From NCBI GenBank assembly GCA_012656075.1, contig JAAKBF010000343.1, positions 310,001 through 374,000 of the forward strand: a stretch of 64,000 nt of DNA, given 5' to 3'. The DNA comes from Phytophthora hibernalis (lineage: Eukaryota; Oomycota; Peronosporomycetes; Peronosporales; Peronosporaceae). The number at the start of each line of letters is the position of its first letter. Positions within the stretch are counted from its first letter, which is position 1. The notes under the pieces were generated by a model that searched no databases, had not been told where the DNA came from, and saw only the letters and a list, made by a program, of their open reading frames with translations. Below, one piece after another: positions 23,345-33,783 of this stretch. The position numbers and the translations under genes were made by a program.

Positions 23345-23935
23345 ACTAACATCAACGGAAAATGTGGCTGTCCAGGGAATTATAAAAGCAAAGCTTCTCG
23401 ACAAGCGTAGTCTCGCCTAAGACACTGATTTGATTTGATAACTCTTCAATAGGCACTTGTTTCGCTCTGAGGTATTTACATGTAGTTGTAGCTTCGAATG
23501 AGGTCCGATTCGCCAAAGTACCTGCAAAGCACAAAACCTTACATTAACGGATGTTGTTCGTCAATGCATAATATGCATCGACGAACTTGATGTTATCAAG
23601 TTTCGCGTTTCGACTTGTTATATGTAGTATATCATGATACCGGTATCAGACGCACAAGTCTAAACTAAAAACTGCATACCCGGGCTACCGTCCCGGGGGA
23701 CGCAGTTCGTAAGAACGGGTAGCGCCTCGTCAAGGCGGACCCGCAAATGGCAGTTATAACCCTTTCAAATTCGTTGATCAAAACTACCGCAATTAGGGAA
23801 CTATTTGACCAGCTGTCCTATGTGATACACTCAATTCTAGAAACTCAATTCCACAAAGGGAAGAGAAGGAAAGTTCCCAAGGAAACACCAACGCCGAGAA
23901 GAGAAGCTAACGAGAGCGCGTCCCATAATGGTCAC
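23345..23935. other. No recognisable gene
   Basis: Contains the palindromes TGATACCGGTATCA (23635-23648) and TACATGTA (near 23477) and a short plus ORF (from 23747) that runs into the left end of the mariner element. Nothing else can be supported. Confidence 0.5.
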
Positions 23936-23937
23936 TA

Positions 23938-25387
23938 CACCTTTTCAACTTCAAAATGGCAAAAAGAAAATTCAATACGTCATAAGGTAAAATAAAAGTG
24001 ACGTGAATAGAGAAGTGACTGACGCACGTTTTTATATTATGCTTATTCGCCCACTGGCATGTCCTTCTCCTGAATAGCTAAAGCATGAAACTTAACAGTG
24101 TGCAACGCGCACTTGTGACACAGGTACGGGGTTATAGCTTCGTTAACCAGCAGGTCGGCAGCCATCTTCAAGTATTCTTCTCGATGATCCTTGATTGTAC
24201 GATGCGGCGGGACTTGTAAAATAGCCTGGCGGTGACGCGCGAGGAAGCGCTTCACCACAGCCTTGAACGTCGAGAAACGGTTCTCGATGGGGTTCAGCAT
24301 GGGGAATACGGTCCCAGTCGTAGCACCTCGGCAGCTGAAAACGCTTCCTCATCGAAAACATCTTCGATATGAGTGTGGCATGGAGCGTTGTCCGCAACGA
24401 TGACGACGTTGTGGAGTGGCGTAGTCGTAGCGATGTGCGTGAGAAGGCAGCGCTTGAACTCATTGCATTTGTCCGACGTAAAGGAGCCAAACCGCTTCTC
24501 AGAGTACGCTAGCCCGTCTTCCGCAATGCACGCAATCACATGAATGTTCGATCCTTTGCTTGCAGTGTTCTTGTCGATCGCTCGCTTGCCCTTCAAGCTA
24601 CGACCGCGGCTCCAAGTGCACCACAGGTTAAAGTTAGTTTCATCGACATAGAAAATCTTCTTACCATCCGCTTTGTAGGCAAGGAGATTGACGACGTAGT
24701 CGCGGCGGAGAATCTTGTTTTTGGGGAGATTGCGGTAGTTGTTGTCTCGATGCGTTTGCTTTATCGTGTACATGCGGCCGTCGACGTGGTGATTAACCGT
24801 TTGGCGAGACACTTTAAGAGCAAACTGCGCTTCGAGAGCATCGACCATCTCATCTAATGTGAGGTAGCAGTTCTCATCTAGGAGCCCCAGCAAGTAGTCG
24901 ACGTGGGCATCGGTCACCTTCGAATTCCTCTTTCCACCGCGCGACTTTCTCGGCGAGGCATCCCACGATTCGGTCTCGCGTGCGGTGGCGATCCAGCGGT
25001 ACGCTGTGCGCAGATTGACGTCGTTCTTGGACGCGACGTCGCGCCAGTCTTGGTCGGCCCGCGCGGCACGAAGAACGCGTTGGATTGTAGCTTCGTCGTA
25101 CAGCATCGTGGAGGGGTGGAGGGGGCGTGGGGAGGAGATGCGTGCTGTGTGCGTTGGAAATTGTAAAGTGAGCTAAAGATCCGCGCGCACCGAACGTGCT
25201 GTCAGTGGCGTGAACGGTGACCATCGGTTTTGGCGCGAGCTGTTCGCGCCTTAATTAAAACTCTGTAACTGGTAATATCCTTTCATAAACGTTGCCTATA
25301 TAATATCACTTTTATTATCTGCTGTCATTTTGATTTTACCTTATGACGTATTGAATTTTCTTTTGCCATTTTGAAGTTGAAAAGGTG
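23938..25387 (-). mobile_element. Complete Tc1/mariner-family element, 1450 bp
   Basis: The ends are long, near-perfect terminal inverted repeats of about 55 bp, starting CACCTTTTCAACTTCAAAAT. They differ by one base in an A run and one or two substitutions. TA flanks both ends (23936-23937 and 25388-25389), the target duplication of this superfamily. A single transposase gene fills the interior on the minus strand. Ends beginning CACC and the TA flank are shared with the MITEs at 2525 and 42991, although the rest of the ends differ. The well-preserved repeats suggest fairly recent insertion. Confidence 0.95.
24043..25106 (-). pseudogene. Tc1/mariner (IS630-type) transposase, one frameshift
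   Basis: A 270-residue frame starts at ATG 25106. It has an N-terminal helix-turn-helix (WRDVASKNDVNLRTAYRWI), a second HTH-like part (LTLDEMVDALEAQ), and then a DDE core: KKIFYVDETNFNLW (first Asp), VVIVADNAPCH (second Asp) and, in the next frame, LNPIENRFSTFK with the third acidic residue. Spacing between the second and third acidic residues is about 35. The frame breaks at a run of four C (24301-24304 on plus), between the PYSP and LNPIE motifs that are normally contiguous. The last 85 residues are otherwise open to 24043. One base is the only visible defect. Confidence 0.93.
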
Positions 25388-25493
25388 TACAAGTCCAGCT
25401 CTCTAATCACGGTAGTGTGCGTTTGAGATACCCTTAAGTTATTGCAGTAGTGTATTTTGCGAGCTTACCATTATCTGCCATATGATCGCTTCA

Positions 25494-26136
25494 ATGAATA
25501 GATCGGACCCAAAGGCGGACGAAGAGCATGGTGCGTCTGAGGACAGTGGCCAGGAAATCAGCGAACACGACTTCGAGCGAGCGACGAAAGTTATCCACCA
25601 CTAGCAGTGAAGCGGCTGAACCTCGGCCGCCCAGCCCAACAAGCTACGATTGGCAATGTAGATCAGGGCGGCGGCATATTATCTGCAATGAATCAGCTGG
25701 ACCCGAGGGGGTGTCCGTCCGCGCAGCAGCCGTAAGAGTGGATCTGAGGGTAATGTACGCCCGTGCAGGTCGCGCCAGTGGCTCATCCAACTGATTCGAA
25801 GAGAAGCATGGTCGCGAAAATAGTGGTGGGGATTCTGAGAATAGCAGCGAGGAAGGCAGTGGACAAGGCAGTGAACAAGGCAGTGAACAAGGCTTCGACG
25901 AAGCGGACGACGAAGGAAATGCTGACGTCGATGAAGAAAGTGTCGACGAGTCGTCCCAGTATCCCAACGAAGAAGGCACCGGTGGTGGAACTGAGATGCA
26001 CGACGGTGGCAGTGCCAACGAAGTGTCGGGAAGTGGGGGTCCGGCCAAGAAACGGAAGGCTCAGCCAACGCAAATGAGGCAACCACACGCACGATTGGTT
26101 CACATCCCTGCGTCCATCCTCAGCCCCACAAGTTAG
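25494..26136 (+). other. Remnant of an acidic, NLS-containing ORF
   Basis: From ATG 25494 one frame reads an acidic start (MNRSDPKADEEHGASEDSG) and closes at about 25603. From about 25799 to the TAG at 26134-26136 another frame is strikingly Glu/Asp/Ser/Gly-rich, with the tandem GSEQGSEQG, and ends with a nuclear-localisation-like PAKKRK and a basic tail. The composition resembles an acidic nuclear protein or the N-terminus of a transposon-encoded protein. I do not recognise it. The part between the two frames (25600-25795) is open in a third frame. The gene is probably degraded. Confidence 0.4.
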
Positions 26137-26190
26137 TGCAGTATTTACTTCACCATCTTGACCGCCTGCATAATGTCAACACCGAGTCGT

Positions 26191-26560
26191 ACAGCGTTCA
26201 CGCCATCGTCGTGAGCCCCAACGCCACCTCCATGAACTCGCACAGCTTTCATTCCATCATCGCGAGCCTCACCTCCACCTCCACTAACTCGAACAGCGTT
26301 CATTCCATCGTTGTCATCCCCAACCTCAACTCCATCCCTACGGACTCACGCAACATTACCTCCGCCATCGTGAACCCCACCGCCACCGCCACGGACTCGT
26401 ACAACGTCACATATATCGCCGTTAGCTCCACCTCCATGAACTCGTACAGCGTCACTTACATCGCCGTCAGCCCCACCTCCACGAACTCGTACAACGTCAC
26501 GTTCACCGTCTCGACCCCCACCTCCACCTCCAAGAAGCCTACCTTGAACGCCATCTCCAC
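26191..26560. repeat. Minisatellite of 45-57 bp units, open in several frames
   Basis: About seven imperfect units are anchored on 'aactcgtacagcgt', with lengths of 51, 51, 57, 51, 45, 45 and more bases, all multiples of three. On the plus strand they encode a Ser/Thr/Asn-rich string with units like SYSVTYIAVSPTSTN. On the minus strand two frames are also open (one Gly/Asp/Val-rich, one Glu/Val-rich). Unit lengths in multiples of three suggest a coding origin, but which strand or frame is real cannot be decided. Confidence 0.75.
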
Positions 26561-26629
26561 TTCCCCACACGCCGTTCCGTCCATCGCCAGGAACCCCGCC
26601 ATCGCGCCGACCTCAATCACGAGTTAAAA

Positions 26630-27660
26630 TATCATCATGTGATCCACCACCGACCGCCGTATCCGCCAATTCGCAAATGGAGCCGTGTTTGGCGTTCTCC
26701 TCATTATAAGCATCATCAAGATGCTGAAGTACGTCGCCACACATGCTATCCGCTCTCTCTGCATTCGCGTGTGCGTCAACGTGCTCCCTGTTCCTCCTGG
26801 CCTTCAAGGTCTTCAATATCGTAGCAGCAATCGCTCGCACAGAGAGATCATCCACTCCAGCACGAAGGCATCCGTCACTGTCCTCAAAACACGCCTCGTC
26901 AAGAAGGTCGAGATTCCTCGGAAGGTGTTGCGCAGTCGCAGCTTGTCCTGCACCTCCATTTAAAGTCCACCACCATGGTCTGACGGATGACCTTCATTCA
27001 TCATCGACTACACTAACTCCGTAGTCCATGCTGCTGTGGGTGAGGGCTGCGTACTAGATTGTCAATGCGTGTAGAGAGGCATTGTGGCTCCCCACAAATT
27101 GTGGGGAGCGGCAATCCATCCTTTTTCCAGCAGCATGGGATTCCCAGCAGGCGCCGCCAAGGCAAAATTTATCTGTATGCTGCCGCAATACAAAGATCAA
27201 GTCAACCCTTGCCAACTCCTTACAGAAAGCCCTGAAAGGCTCGTCGGAAGACCCACGGTGTGCTGGCCGTCGTAATTCTGTGTGGTGTACATGACAAATC
27301 AGGCTTACAAATGCCAAGCTATTTTGTTCTCCTTACAAATTCCAAGTATAAAAACGGCCAGGAAGACATACAATTGCCAAGATATTTGGTCCCCTTACAA
27401 TTTGCAAGTCGAAAAATCAGTGATACCGGTATCTTACGCCGTCAGTTCTTACGAACTGCGAACATGTTGATGTACTTTGTGAGGCATTCTGATCTACATA
27501 ATCACACGATCCTCAGATCACCCTGGGGATTCGATCGAGCGAACAAAGGAAGTTGGAGTGAATTCATGATATTATAATCGCCTGCTCACAGTCAGTGACG
27601 TGAACAATGATACGTGCCACGCATCCGGTGTGATAAAGCATATTTTTCATTTTCCCACCA
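26630..27660. other. No recognisable gene
   Basis: Overlapping open frames on both strands without family resemblance. Holds a second GATACCGGTATC palindrome (about 27422). Ends at the RXLR promoter. Confidence 0.5.
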
Positions 27661-27667
27661 CGAGTTG

Positions 27668-27683
27668 TCATTTCCCAATTTCC
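27668..27683 (+). promoter_or_regulatory. Core promoter: initiator plus flanking promoter region
   Basis: TCATTTCC (27668-27675) is immediately followed by CAATTTCC (27676-27683). This matches the oomycete Inr and FPR elements in their usual head-to-tail order. It lies about 52 bases before the ATG of the RXLR gene, a normal 5' leader length. Confidence 0.75.
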
Positions 27684-27734
27684 TCTCCAGCCAGTCACGA
27701 AGGCTTCAGGACGACAACAAAGCCAAACCTATCC

Positions 27735-28711
27735 ATGCGCCCGCACCATATCGTAGTTGTGGTCGTAGCTGCCCTGCTCGTATGCGTTAGCCATGCTTTA
27801 GCATCAGACTCCAAGGTTTTCATCACACCCAATTTCTACACCAGCTCGTGCACTCACTGAAAATTGGAACGACGCTCCGACCAAGAGGCTGTTGCGGACT
27901 GTAAATGTTGCGGGCGACACTGATGAGAGAGCATTTGGACTCGAGAAGATCACAGAAGCGGTCAAGTCCACCACGGCGAAGATGAAGCAGAGTAAGGCTC
28001 TCCGGGTCTGGCTGAAGGAGGGGCAGTCAGGTGACGAAGTCGCCAACCTCTTGAAACTCGATAAAGATGTGGAAGTTGTCCTGTTAGACCCCAACTTTAA
28101 AGTCCTCGCCAAGTACATTTCCAACTTTTAACAAGCAGAACCCTGAAAACAAGGTGTCAATGATTGACGTGCTGACGAGGCGCTACGGAGAGTCTGCAGT
28201 GTCGAAGATGCTCGTGACGGCCAAAGACTATAGGAACATAGAGGCATGGGCAACCAAGCTTCAAAGCGATTTGTTCTCGGGTTGGATCAACAGTAAAAAG
28301 ACTGCGGTCGACGTTTTCAGAATTCTCGAGCTCGACGACGCCGTAACTTCTCCTCTAATCACTCGGAATTTGAAGGCGTGGAGTAACTTCATGTCTGCCT
28401 TAATTAGGCAGAAACCTGAGCAGAGAACGACCATGTTCAAGACATTCCTAAAGGTTTACAAAGACGATGGATTGGCAAGGTTAATCGAGAAGTCAAAGCT
28501 GGAATGGGGCGTTTACCCAGTGGCCATGGATTTGAAGACCTCTTTATTTACAAAGTGGAAGAACGAAAGGGTCACGAAGAGCAATATCAACACCAAGATT
28601 TTCGGTCTTAGGAACGGGGACGAGATCGACGATGTCGCCAAGCGCATTATAGTCCAATACGGCGAATACATCGATACAGGAGCATTGTACCTGTACAAGC
28701 TAGACCGCTGA
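27735..28711 (+). pseudogene. RXLR-dEER effector with WY modules, two frameshifts
   Basis: From ATG 27735 a signal peptide (MRPHHIVVVVVAALLVCVS, cleavage near HALA) begins the gene. In the next frame RLLR (27886-27897) is followed by an acidic DTDER (27916-27930), the RXLR-dEER host-translocation signature. The C-terminal part has at least three alpha-helical WY/LWY-type modules (Trp in RVWLKEGQSGDEV, Tyr in AKYIS; further Trp in AWATKL, GWINSKK, AWSNFM). Family members act inside plant cells to suppress defence. Two breaks are visible: one between 27803 and 27853 (signal-peptide frame closes at TGA) and one at a T run (28126-28129). The promoter is intact, so loss is recent, or the breaks are base-calling errors. 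Confidence 0.88.
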
Positions 28712-28719
28712 GTCCAAAT

Positions 28720-29285
28720 ATCAATGCAATTGCTACTTACTCGAATTGTTATTAGGATCTCTTGGTGAGTTAGGTCGAGGCTGAAGAAGTCGTTTGCAGT
28801 TTGAGACTTAATATCCCTAAATGATATCGCATCCGACCGACCTCTGTTTACAGAACTAAATCTCTCTAATCGAGGTTTGCGTTCTTAAACATGCGCAGTA
28901 CATCGCGTATCGCCGATTGAGTTTGTTCTCGGTTTGGCAATTGGCACTGGAATAATAAAACTGATTTGTGGTTTTGTAGGTCGGAGGAACAATCATGCAT
29001 AGTTTGGGAAAGAAGGCTATCAAGGGCAAGGAAGGCAAACTCGGCTACATGTACAGCTCGTTCTGATGAAGGCCGCTGATATTTTCGACCAGTGGGGAGA
29101 GTGGCCTGATGGTTGTGGTTGTCTTTGAGAAAGGATTAATGCAGGTGTTAATGTTGCTCGATGATCAATCAGGTTTCGTTCGATGCGGAGGAAACGACCA
29201 GAGATGGCTGACATTGAATAGCCGGCAAATCGGTTTAAACCATCAAGCCCGGTTTTAAAACTCGCATTTTCTTTTTGTCGATTTC
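28720..29285. other. No recognisable gene
   Basis: AT-rich intergenic sequence with a TACATGTA palindrome near 29047. A Cys-poor minus-strand frame at 29020-29430 is not supported by any motif. Confidence 0.5.
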
Positions 29286-29290
29286 TCGTC

Positions 29291-30693
29291 ATGCCTGTTT
29301 CTCCCGCCACGAAACGCGCTCGTTCCTCCCAGTCCAGGCAGACGACGATCTCTGCCTCATGTCGGTTCAAGAATCTGGAGAATGCTACATTTCCACGCGA
29401 TATATGTGCATTGCCACACGTTTGGAGCAAATTAACATCTTTTCCATGTCTGAATACGAAGCGGTCATGGAAGCGACGAAGAAGAGAAATGTCGAATGGC
29501 TGAAGAATCTACTTCAAAGATGCGAGTGTGAAGTGCTGGATGCTCTATCGTTTGCTGCGGAGAATGACGATGCGGAAATTGTCAAACTTCTAGTTGAAAC
29601 ACTCGATGACAATGAAAACTGGACGCGGCCCATGATGTACTCAAAGCAGTTCTCAAAACCTCGACCGAACGTGGAACACAGAAATTGTGCGCGTCGTACT
29701 CCCACTGCTTGACGATGAATATTGCTACAAGGCTTGGGACGTCATTTATATAGCTGCAGCAAGAGGACACGTTGATATTCTTAAATATGCGGCCGCAAAG
29801 CTGACGATGGATACTTTGACGAGCCGAGATCACACACAAATGTCGCTGTGCTACGCCATTTTCGGTGGACACATTGAAGCAGCCAACTTTTGATCTCGCG
29901 ATACTACCGTGAATGGGATTTAAAGACGCATTCGTTGTTGCTCTTGCTAAAGAGCTAAATACGGTTGTTGAATGCATCTACGACGTGCAACGTGATGTCG
30001 CGCTCGAACAGTCTTTTGAAGATTTCTTCATAGACTTGGCGGACAACGGATGCACGAATGCGGTAAAATATCTATTTGATCGTGGACATATCGAGGTGGA
30101 GTGGATCAACAGAGCTTTCACGAGTGCTTCGATCGGAGGACATACTGAAGTACTGAGTTTTTGCTGCAATCAGGCCGAGTGTCTACCGATGCGTGCGAAA
30201 AAGCCTTTCACTATGCAGCACTTTTCGGACGTGACAACGCGATTTCGTTCCTGTACAGAATTCGCAGGTTTCCCAAAATACGATGAAGAGAGCATTCGAG
30301 CATGCTGCAAGTCCATCTATTTCAAAGTTTCTTACGAAAGCTGCAGGCACCGACAGATTCTGTTATAACTGCCTTCCGACACGCAGCACTCTGTATGGGA
30401 AGCAGGAACAATAACCGTATGAGTGATGAAAATCGCACCCCGTGCTGCAGTTTTTGTGTACCACCGAGCACATTTCTTCGGAGCTGCTGATTGAGGCATT
30501 TGTGAGCGCGGCTGAACATGGACGACTAGCAGTCTTGAAGGCTCTCTACAAAGAGAAATGCATTCTGCCGGAGGTTGTCCACGAGGCATTTGAAAGAGCT
30601 ATTGAAGGTGCGTACACGCAAGGTGTGAAGTTTCTGGTTGACAAGTTGGAAATATCGGTTCCAGACAAGAAAAGTGCTTTGCTCAACACTTGA
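29291..30693 (+). pseudogene. Ankyrin-like family gene (ANK-3), multiply frameshifted
   Basis: ATG at 29291 opens a basic N-terminus (MPVSPATKRARSSQSRQTT) leading to the family signature CALPHVWSKL. The frame then shifts to SMSEYEAVMEATKKRNVEWL and AENDDAEIVKLLVETL, then to VIYIAAARGHVDILKYAA, then to FIDLADNGCTNAVKYLFDRG and ASIGGHTEVLSFCC, and finally to the segment shared with ANK-2. Each piece is one or more 30-35 residue ankyrin-type helix-turn-helix units. The C-terminal W-x-x-D-I-L signature is missing, so the 3' end is truncated. At least five frame changes. Ankyrin repeats bind proteins; no catalytic domain is attached. Confidence 0.8.
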
Positions 30694-30929
30694 TAACTCA
30701 ATATACAACTTCCAAAGATTTTCAGTTTTCACTGTTAGAAATCGCCTTAAGTTGCCAATCTGCAACATACTCCTTCCAGCAACTTGCTCGCCCAATCCCA
30801 TCATCTTGCATATCCAGTCTGTAGCCATCTTTTGTCTCCACACCAGTCGTACACAACCTTTGACTGGCGGCGAGGCGAGCAGCTCCAGTCCATTTTTCCG
30901 CCACTAGACGACCACCGACACCTTAGTCC

Positions 30930-31683
30930 ATGGGCATGAACGCACAGGAGGGCGAGCCCCAGGAGGGCCCCGTCAAGTACCACCTGGTGGAGGCCGAAGA
31001 AGTGAGCGACAAGACGCAGTCAACTGCCGGTCGTGCGGCTCAGAAGCCCAAGCGCAAGGGGAAACTCAACTGGTCGCAGTTCCCTCTGGAGGGCGAGGAG
31101 GAGGACGTTGTTGCTACAAGGACGACTCAGGTGGACGTTCCCGTCCAAGGAGGACAGAAGCAGCAGCCGGCACGCAGTCGTGCACCCCGAGGTGGACGCT
31201 CTGGAGGACGTCGCGCCCATGGAGACAGCAACGGGACGTTCTACAACGGTGTCTACGTGCCTACGCCTGACCTCCACGTAACGGCTCAATGGGCCAAGAA
31301 CCAGATGTACGATGACGTCATGGTGGACACTTCGTTTTAAGGTGGTACTGACTGTTGTGTACTGTATTGATGTGGACGCAGTGAATTCTATTTCACGAAC
31401 GACAACTTGGTGCGCGACATCTTCCTGCGTCAGCACATGGATGTGGACGGATTCGTCCCCTGGCCTTGTGGGCAGCTTCCAGGCCGTGTACTCGGTGCAC
31501 CAGGACTATGAGTCGTTGCTGGAGGCCATGAAGCTCTCGGAAGTGATGGAGCTGGACGAGCAGAACGAGAAGATCCGACTGCGTGACGGATGGCAGAAGT
31601 GGGTCTGGCCCAATGCGGATGGAGGCTACGGAGTGCCGCGGTACATCAAGCTCGTGGAGAACGAGACGCCCGCCGAGGCATAG
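30930..31683 (+). CDS. LARP1-like La-motif RNA-binding protein
   Basis: ATG at 30930. The N-terminal 90 residues are low-complexity, ending in an Arg/Gly-rich stretch (RAPRGGRSGGRRAHG). Next come NGTFYNGVYVPTP and the start of a La motif (TAQWAKNQ). After a 75 bp intron the motif continues with EFYFTNDNLVRDIFLRQHMD and, in a shifted frame, SFQAVYSVHQDYESLLEAMK and EKIRLRDGWQKWVWP. This order matches the winged-helix La motif of LARP1-type proteins, which bind RNA ends and control translation. The reading frame breaks at 31457-31465 around CCCC and CC runs; one extra C in each run would keep the frame. Given how conserved the rest is, a sequence error or recent loss is likely. A CCATTTTTCC initiator-like site lies about 30 bases upstream. 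Confidence 0.75.
31307..31381 (+). other. Intron in the LARP1-like gene
   Basis: 75 bp, donor GTACGA, branch-like CTGAC near 31350, acceptor GCAG. Removing it joins NQ to the helix EFYFTNDNL, giving the expected La-motif start. Without it the first exon would end at a TAA after 11 foreign residues. Confidence 0.85.
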
Positions 31684-32129
31684 ATAGAACGACAGGCAGA
31701 TGGTAGTGTGATCAGGGGCATTGGCGACGGCGGACGAGCGGGATGGCGTGGACGATCCTGCGGCTTGTTGTTTATTTGCATATTGCACAGCCGGCGACGA
31801 GGAAAAGCGAAAAAAGTAGACTACCAAGCAACGATACATAGAGCACAAGCTGCACACAGACTCAGAAAAACAACAGAAAAATAAACTCGAGAAAAACAAT
31901 CATGCACCAGGTCTCGACAATGCGTCGGAATTGGAAACTCACACGCAACACGACAGCTTTTGATGCTGCATTACAGTACCAAAATGTGACGTACCTAAGA
32001 GGGTATGTTCATTTCCCGCCAAAAGTTTGGGTCAAAACGAAAGTCGTCAACTTTTATTTTTAGCGACAGGTATACCAAAATACAAGACAAAGAATTCGTT
32101 CAATTCCCGGTATTTGGGCGTACAGGGTG
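31684..32129. other. Intergenic; no gene seen
   Basis: 3' flank of the LARP1-like gene with A-rich tracts (about 31800-31890), then the 5' flank of ANK-4 with a CAATTCCCGG flanking-promoter-like motif at about 32100. Confidence 0.5.
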
Positions 32130-33783
32130 ATGAAGCGTTCGCGTGGATGCGAAGAGCAGACTCCAAACATGCTGCCTACCAACTACGACGGAGTGGATAA
32201 AACAAGATATCGATTACCCGTACAAAAAGCTGAAAGATGCACATTTCCCCGCTCAAGTTGAGGCTCTGCCTCATGTACTTGGACTAATGAACGAGTTGGC
32301 AAAGTCGCCTGAGGAGGTTATGATTGCAGCAGTTCTAAATAATGGTTTGAAACGGTTCGACGAGCTCAAGATGAGGTTTGGTTATACTGGACTGGGGAAA
32401 GCTTTGATCGCAGCTGCGCAAAGTTGTTTGCAAGATGTCGTCAACCTTTTCCTTGACGCGGATGGATTTTACGATGTAGACGAAGAGCTCGACGAAGATG
32501 ACAGTGACGAAGACAATTACATGAATTGGGAAGCGAAGAAAGATGCCGCAGTTGCTGCTGCTGGTAATGGTCACGCCGCTATCGTGGAGATTTTATTTCC
32601 ACATTTTCTTCTCGAGAGTACGTCTCGGATGATGAAGATGACGACAATATAATTTTTCAGGGGCAAATATACCGAGGAACCTGGGATGTCCTCGAAAAAG
32701 CAGCCGAGAATGGCCATCTTGACGTTGTGGTATTTGCGGTAAACCACGCGAAGGATCGACACTATTGGCACTGGTACGGTCCTTGTGAAAAGTCGAATGC
32801 TTTGGAGCGCGCAAGCGGTAGGGGTATGCGAACATCGTGACGTTCCTGCTCAACGAACCGGAAGCTATCTGGGATATAGCAGGAGCCTTTGAGAAAGCTG
32901 CGGTGGCCAGAGAACACAGCATCGCAAAAACTCTTTTGGCGTGTATTCAAAGGCCAACAAAGAGGACTTGTTCATTGATATGGTGGGAAAAGGAAGAGTC
33001 GATGCTACCAGATATCTGTACAATAATGGATTCGTTAGTTCAGAATTGTTCCGCCGCTGCGGTCAAATACGAATCTGTCGACGGTATCGAGTTCGTTCTC
33101 GCTACTGGAATTGTCGTCTCGGATCTATTCGATGAGGTATTCCAGACAGCAGCATATTCTGGCAAGACCAAGTCTTTCATGCTTCTATACGACAAAAAGT
33201 GTGCATCACGTGAGGCTATCACCACCGCTTTCGAGAAAGCAGGCAGCGTAGCTATCAGCAAGTTTCTCTATGAGCATGAGAACATTTCGGCTCAGTCAGT
33301 CATTGCAGCATTCACACATGCTTCCCAATATGGAACTGGAGAGTCTGTCAAGACATTTTCGTCGGCGCGTTGCCAACAAAGTATCGAGATAGTAACATTC
33401 TTGCACCGGGAAGACTGCATTCCTTCGCAGGTGATCAGCGATCATTTTCGAATGGCTGCCTTTCGACAACCTTTTGACGTGGTGAAAAAATGTACAACAC
33501 CCACACCATATCAGAGGAGGCAATCGGAGAGGCATTTGTGCGGTATGCTTCAAATTGGAGATCCATCGAGCCTATCAAGTTCTTTATTGAAAAGGGAACC
33601 GTCCCACAAAATTACCTGAACAAAGCTCTTGTGGGTGCTGCTCGGTGGGGACGACTGAGCGCTGTGCATATCATGAACGGAAAAGTGCGGTGGCCACGAG
33701 ACATTCTGAATGAAGCGTTAGTTGTTGCAGACCACCGAAAAATTAGGAAGCTCTTGCGGGAAAGAATCATAAACTTACCATAG
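32130..33783 (+). pseudogene. Ankyrin-like family gene (ANK-4), multiply frameshifted
   Basis: ATG at 32130 gives a basic start (MKRSRGCEEQTPNM). The frame then shifts to HFPAQVEALPHVLGLMN, the family N-terminal signature. Ankyrin-type units follow through 33619, including EKAAENGHLDVVVFAV, GRVDATRYLYNNGFVSSELF, AVAISKFLYEHENISAQSV and a C-terminal unit. The gene ends with KVRWPRDILNEALVVADHRK and a stop at 33781-33783. An acidic insert (DVDEELDEDDSDEDNYM) near residue 115 is also seen in ANK-6 at an equivalent place. Four to five frame changes. Both ends of the gene are present, so it defines the full family architecture of roughly 550 residues. Confidence 0.8.

Noticed and set aside
25528..26103. 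Long open frames on both strands around the acidic ORF
   Set aside because: Overlapping frames on both strands, of which only the plus frame ending at 26136 has a coherent composition (acidic plus NLS); the others are shadows of a GC-rich repetitive region.
23635..27456. A composite element bounded by GATACCGGTATC and GTTCGTAAGAAC-type palindromes
   Set aside because: The order of the two palindromes is the same, not reversed, at both sides, and the spacing differs; GATACCGGTATC fits the general palindrome excess in the window. No target duplication.
29020..29430. Minus-strand ORF of 136 residues
   Set aside because: It overlaps the start of ANK-3, which has the family signature on plus; the minus peptide has no recognisable motif.
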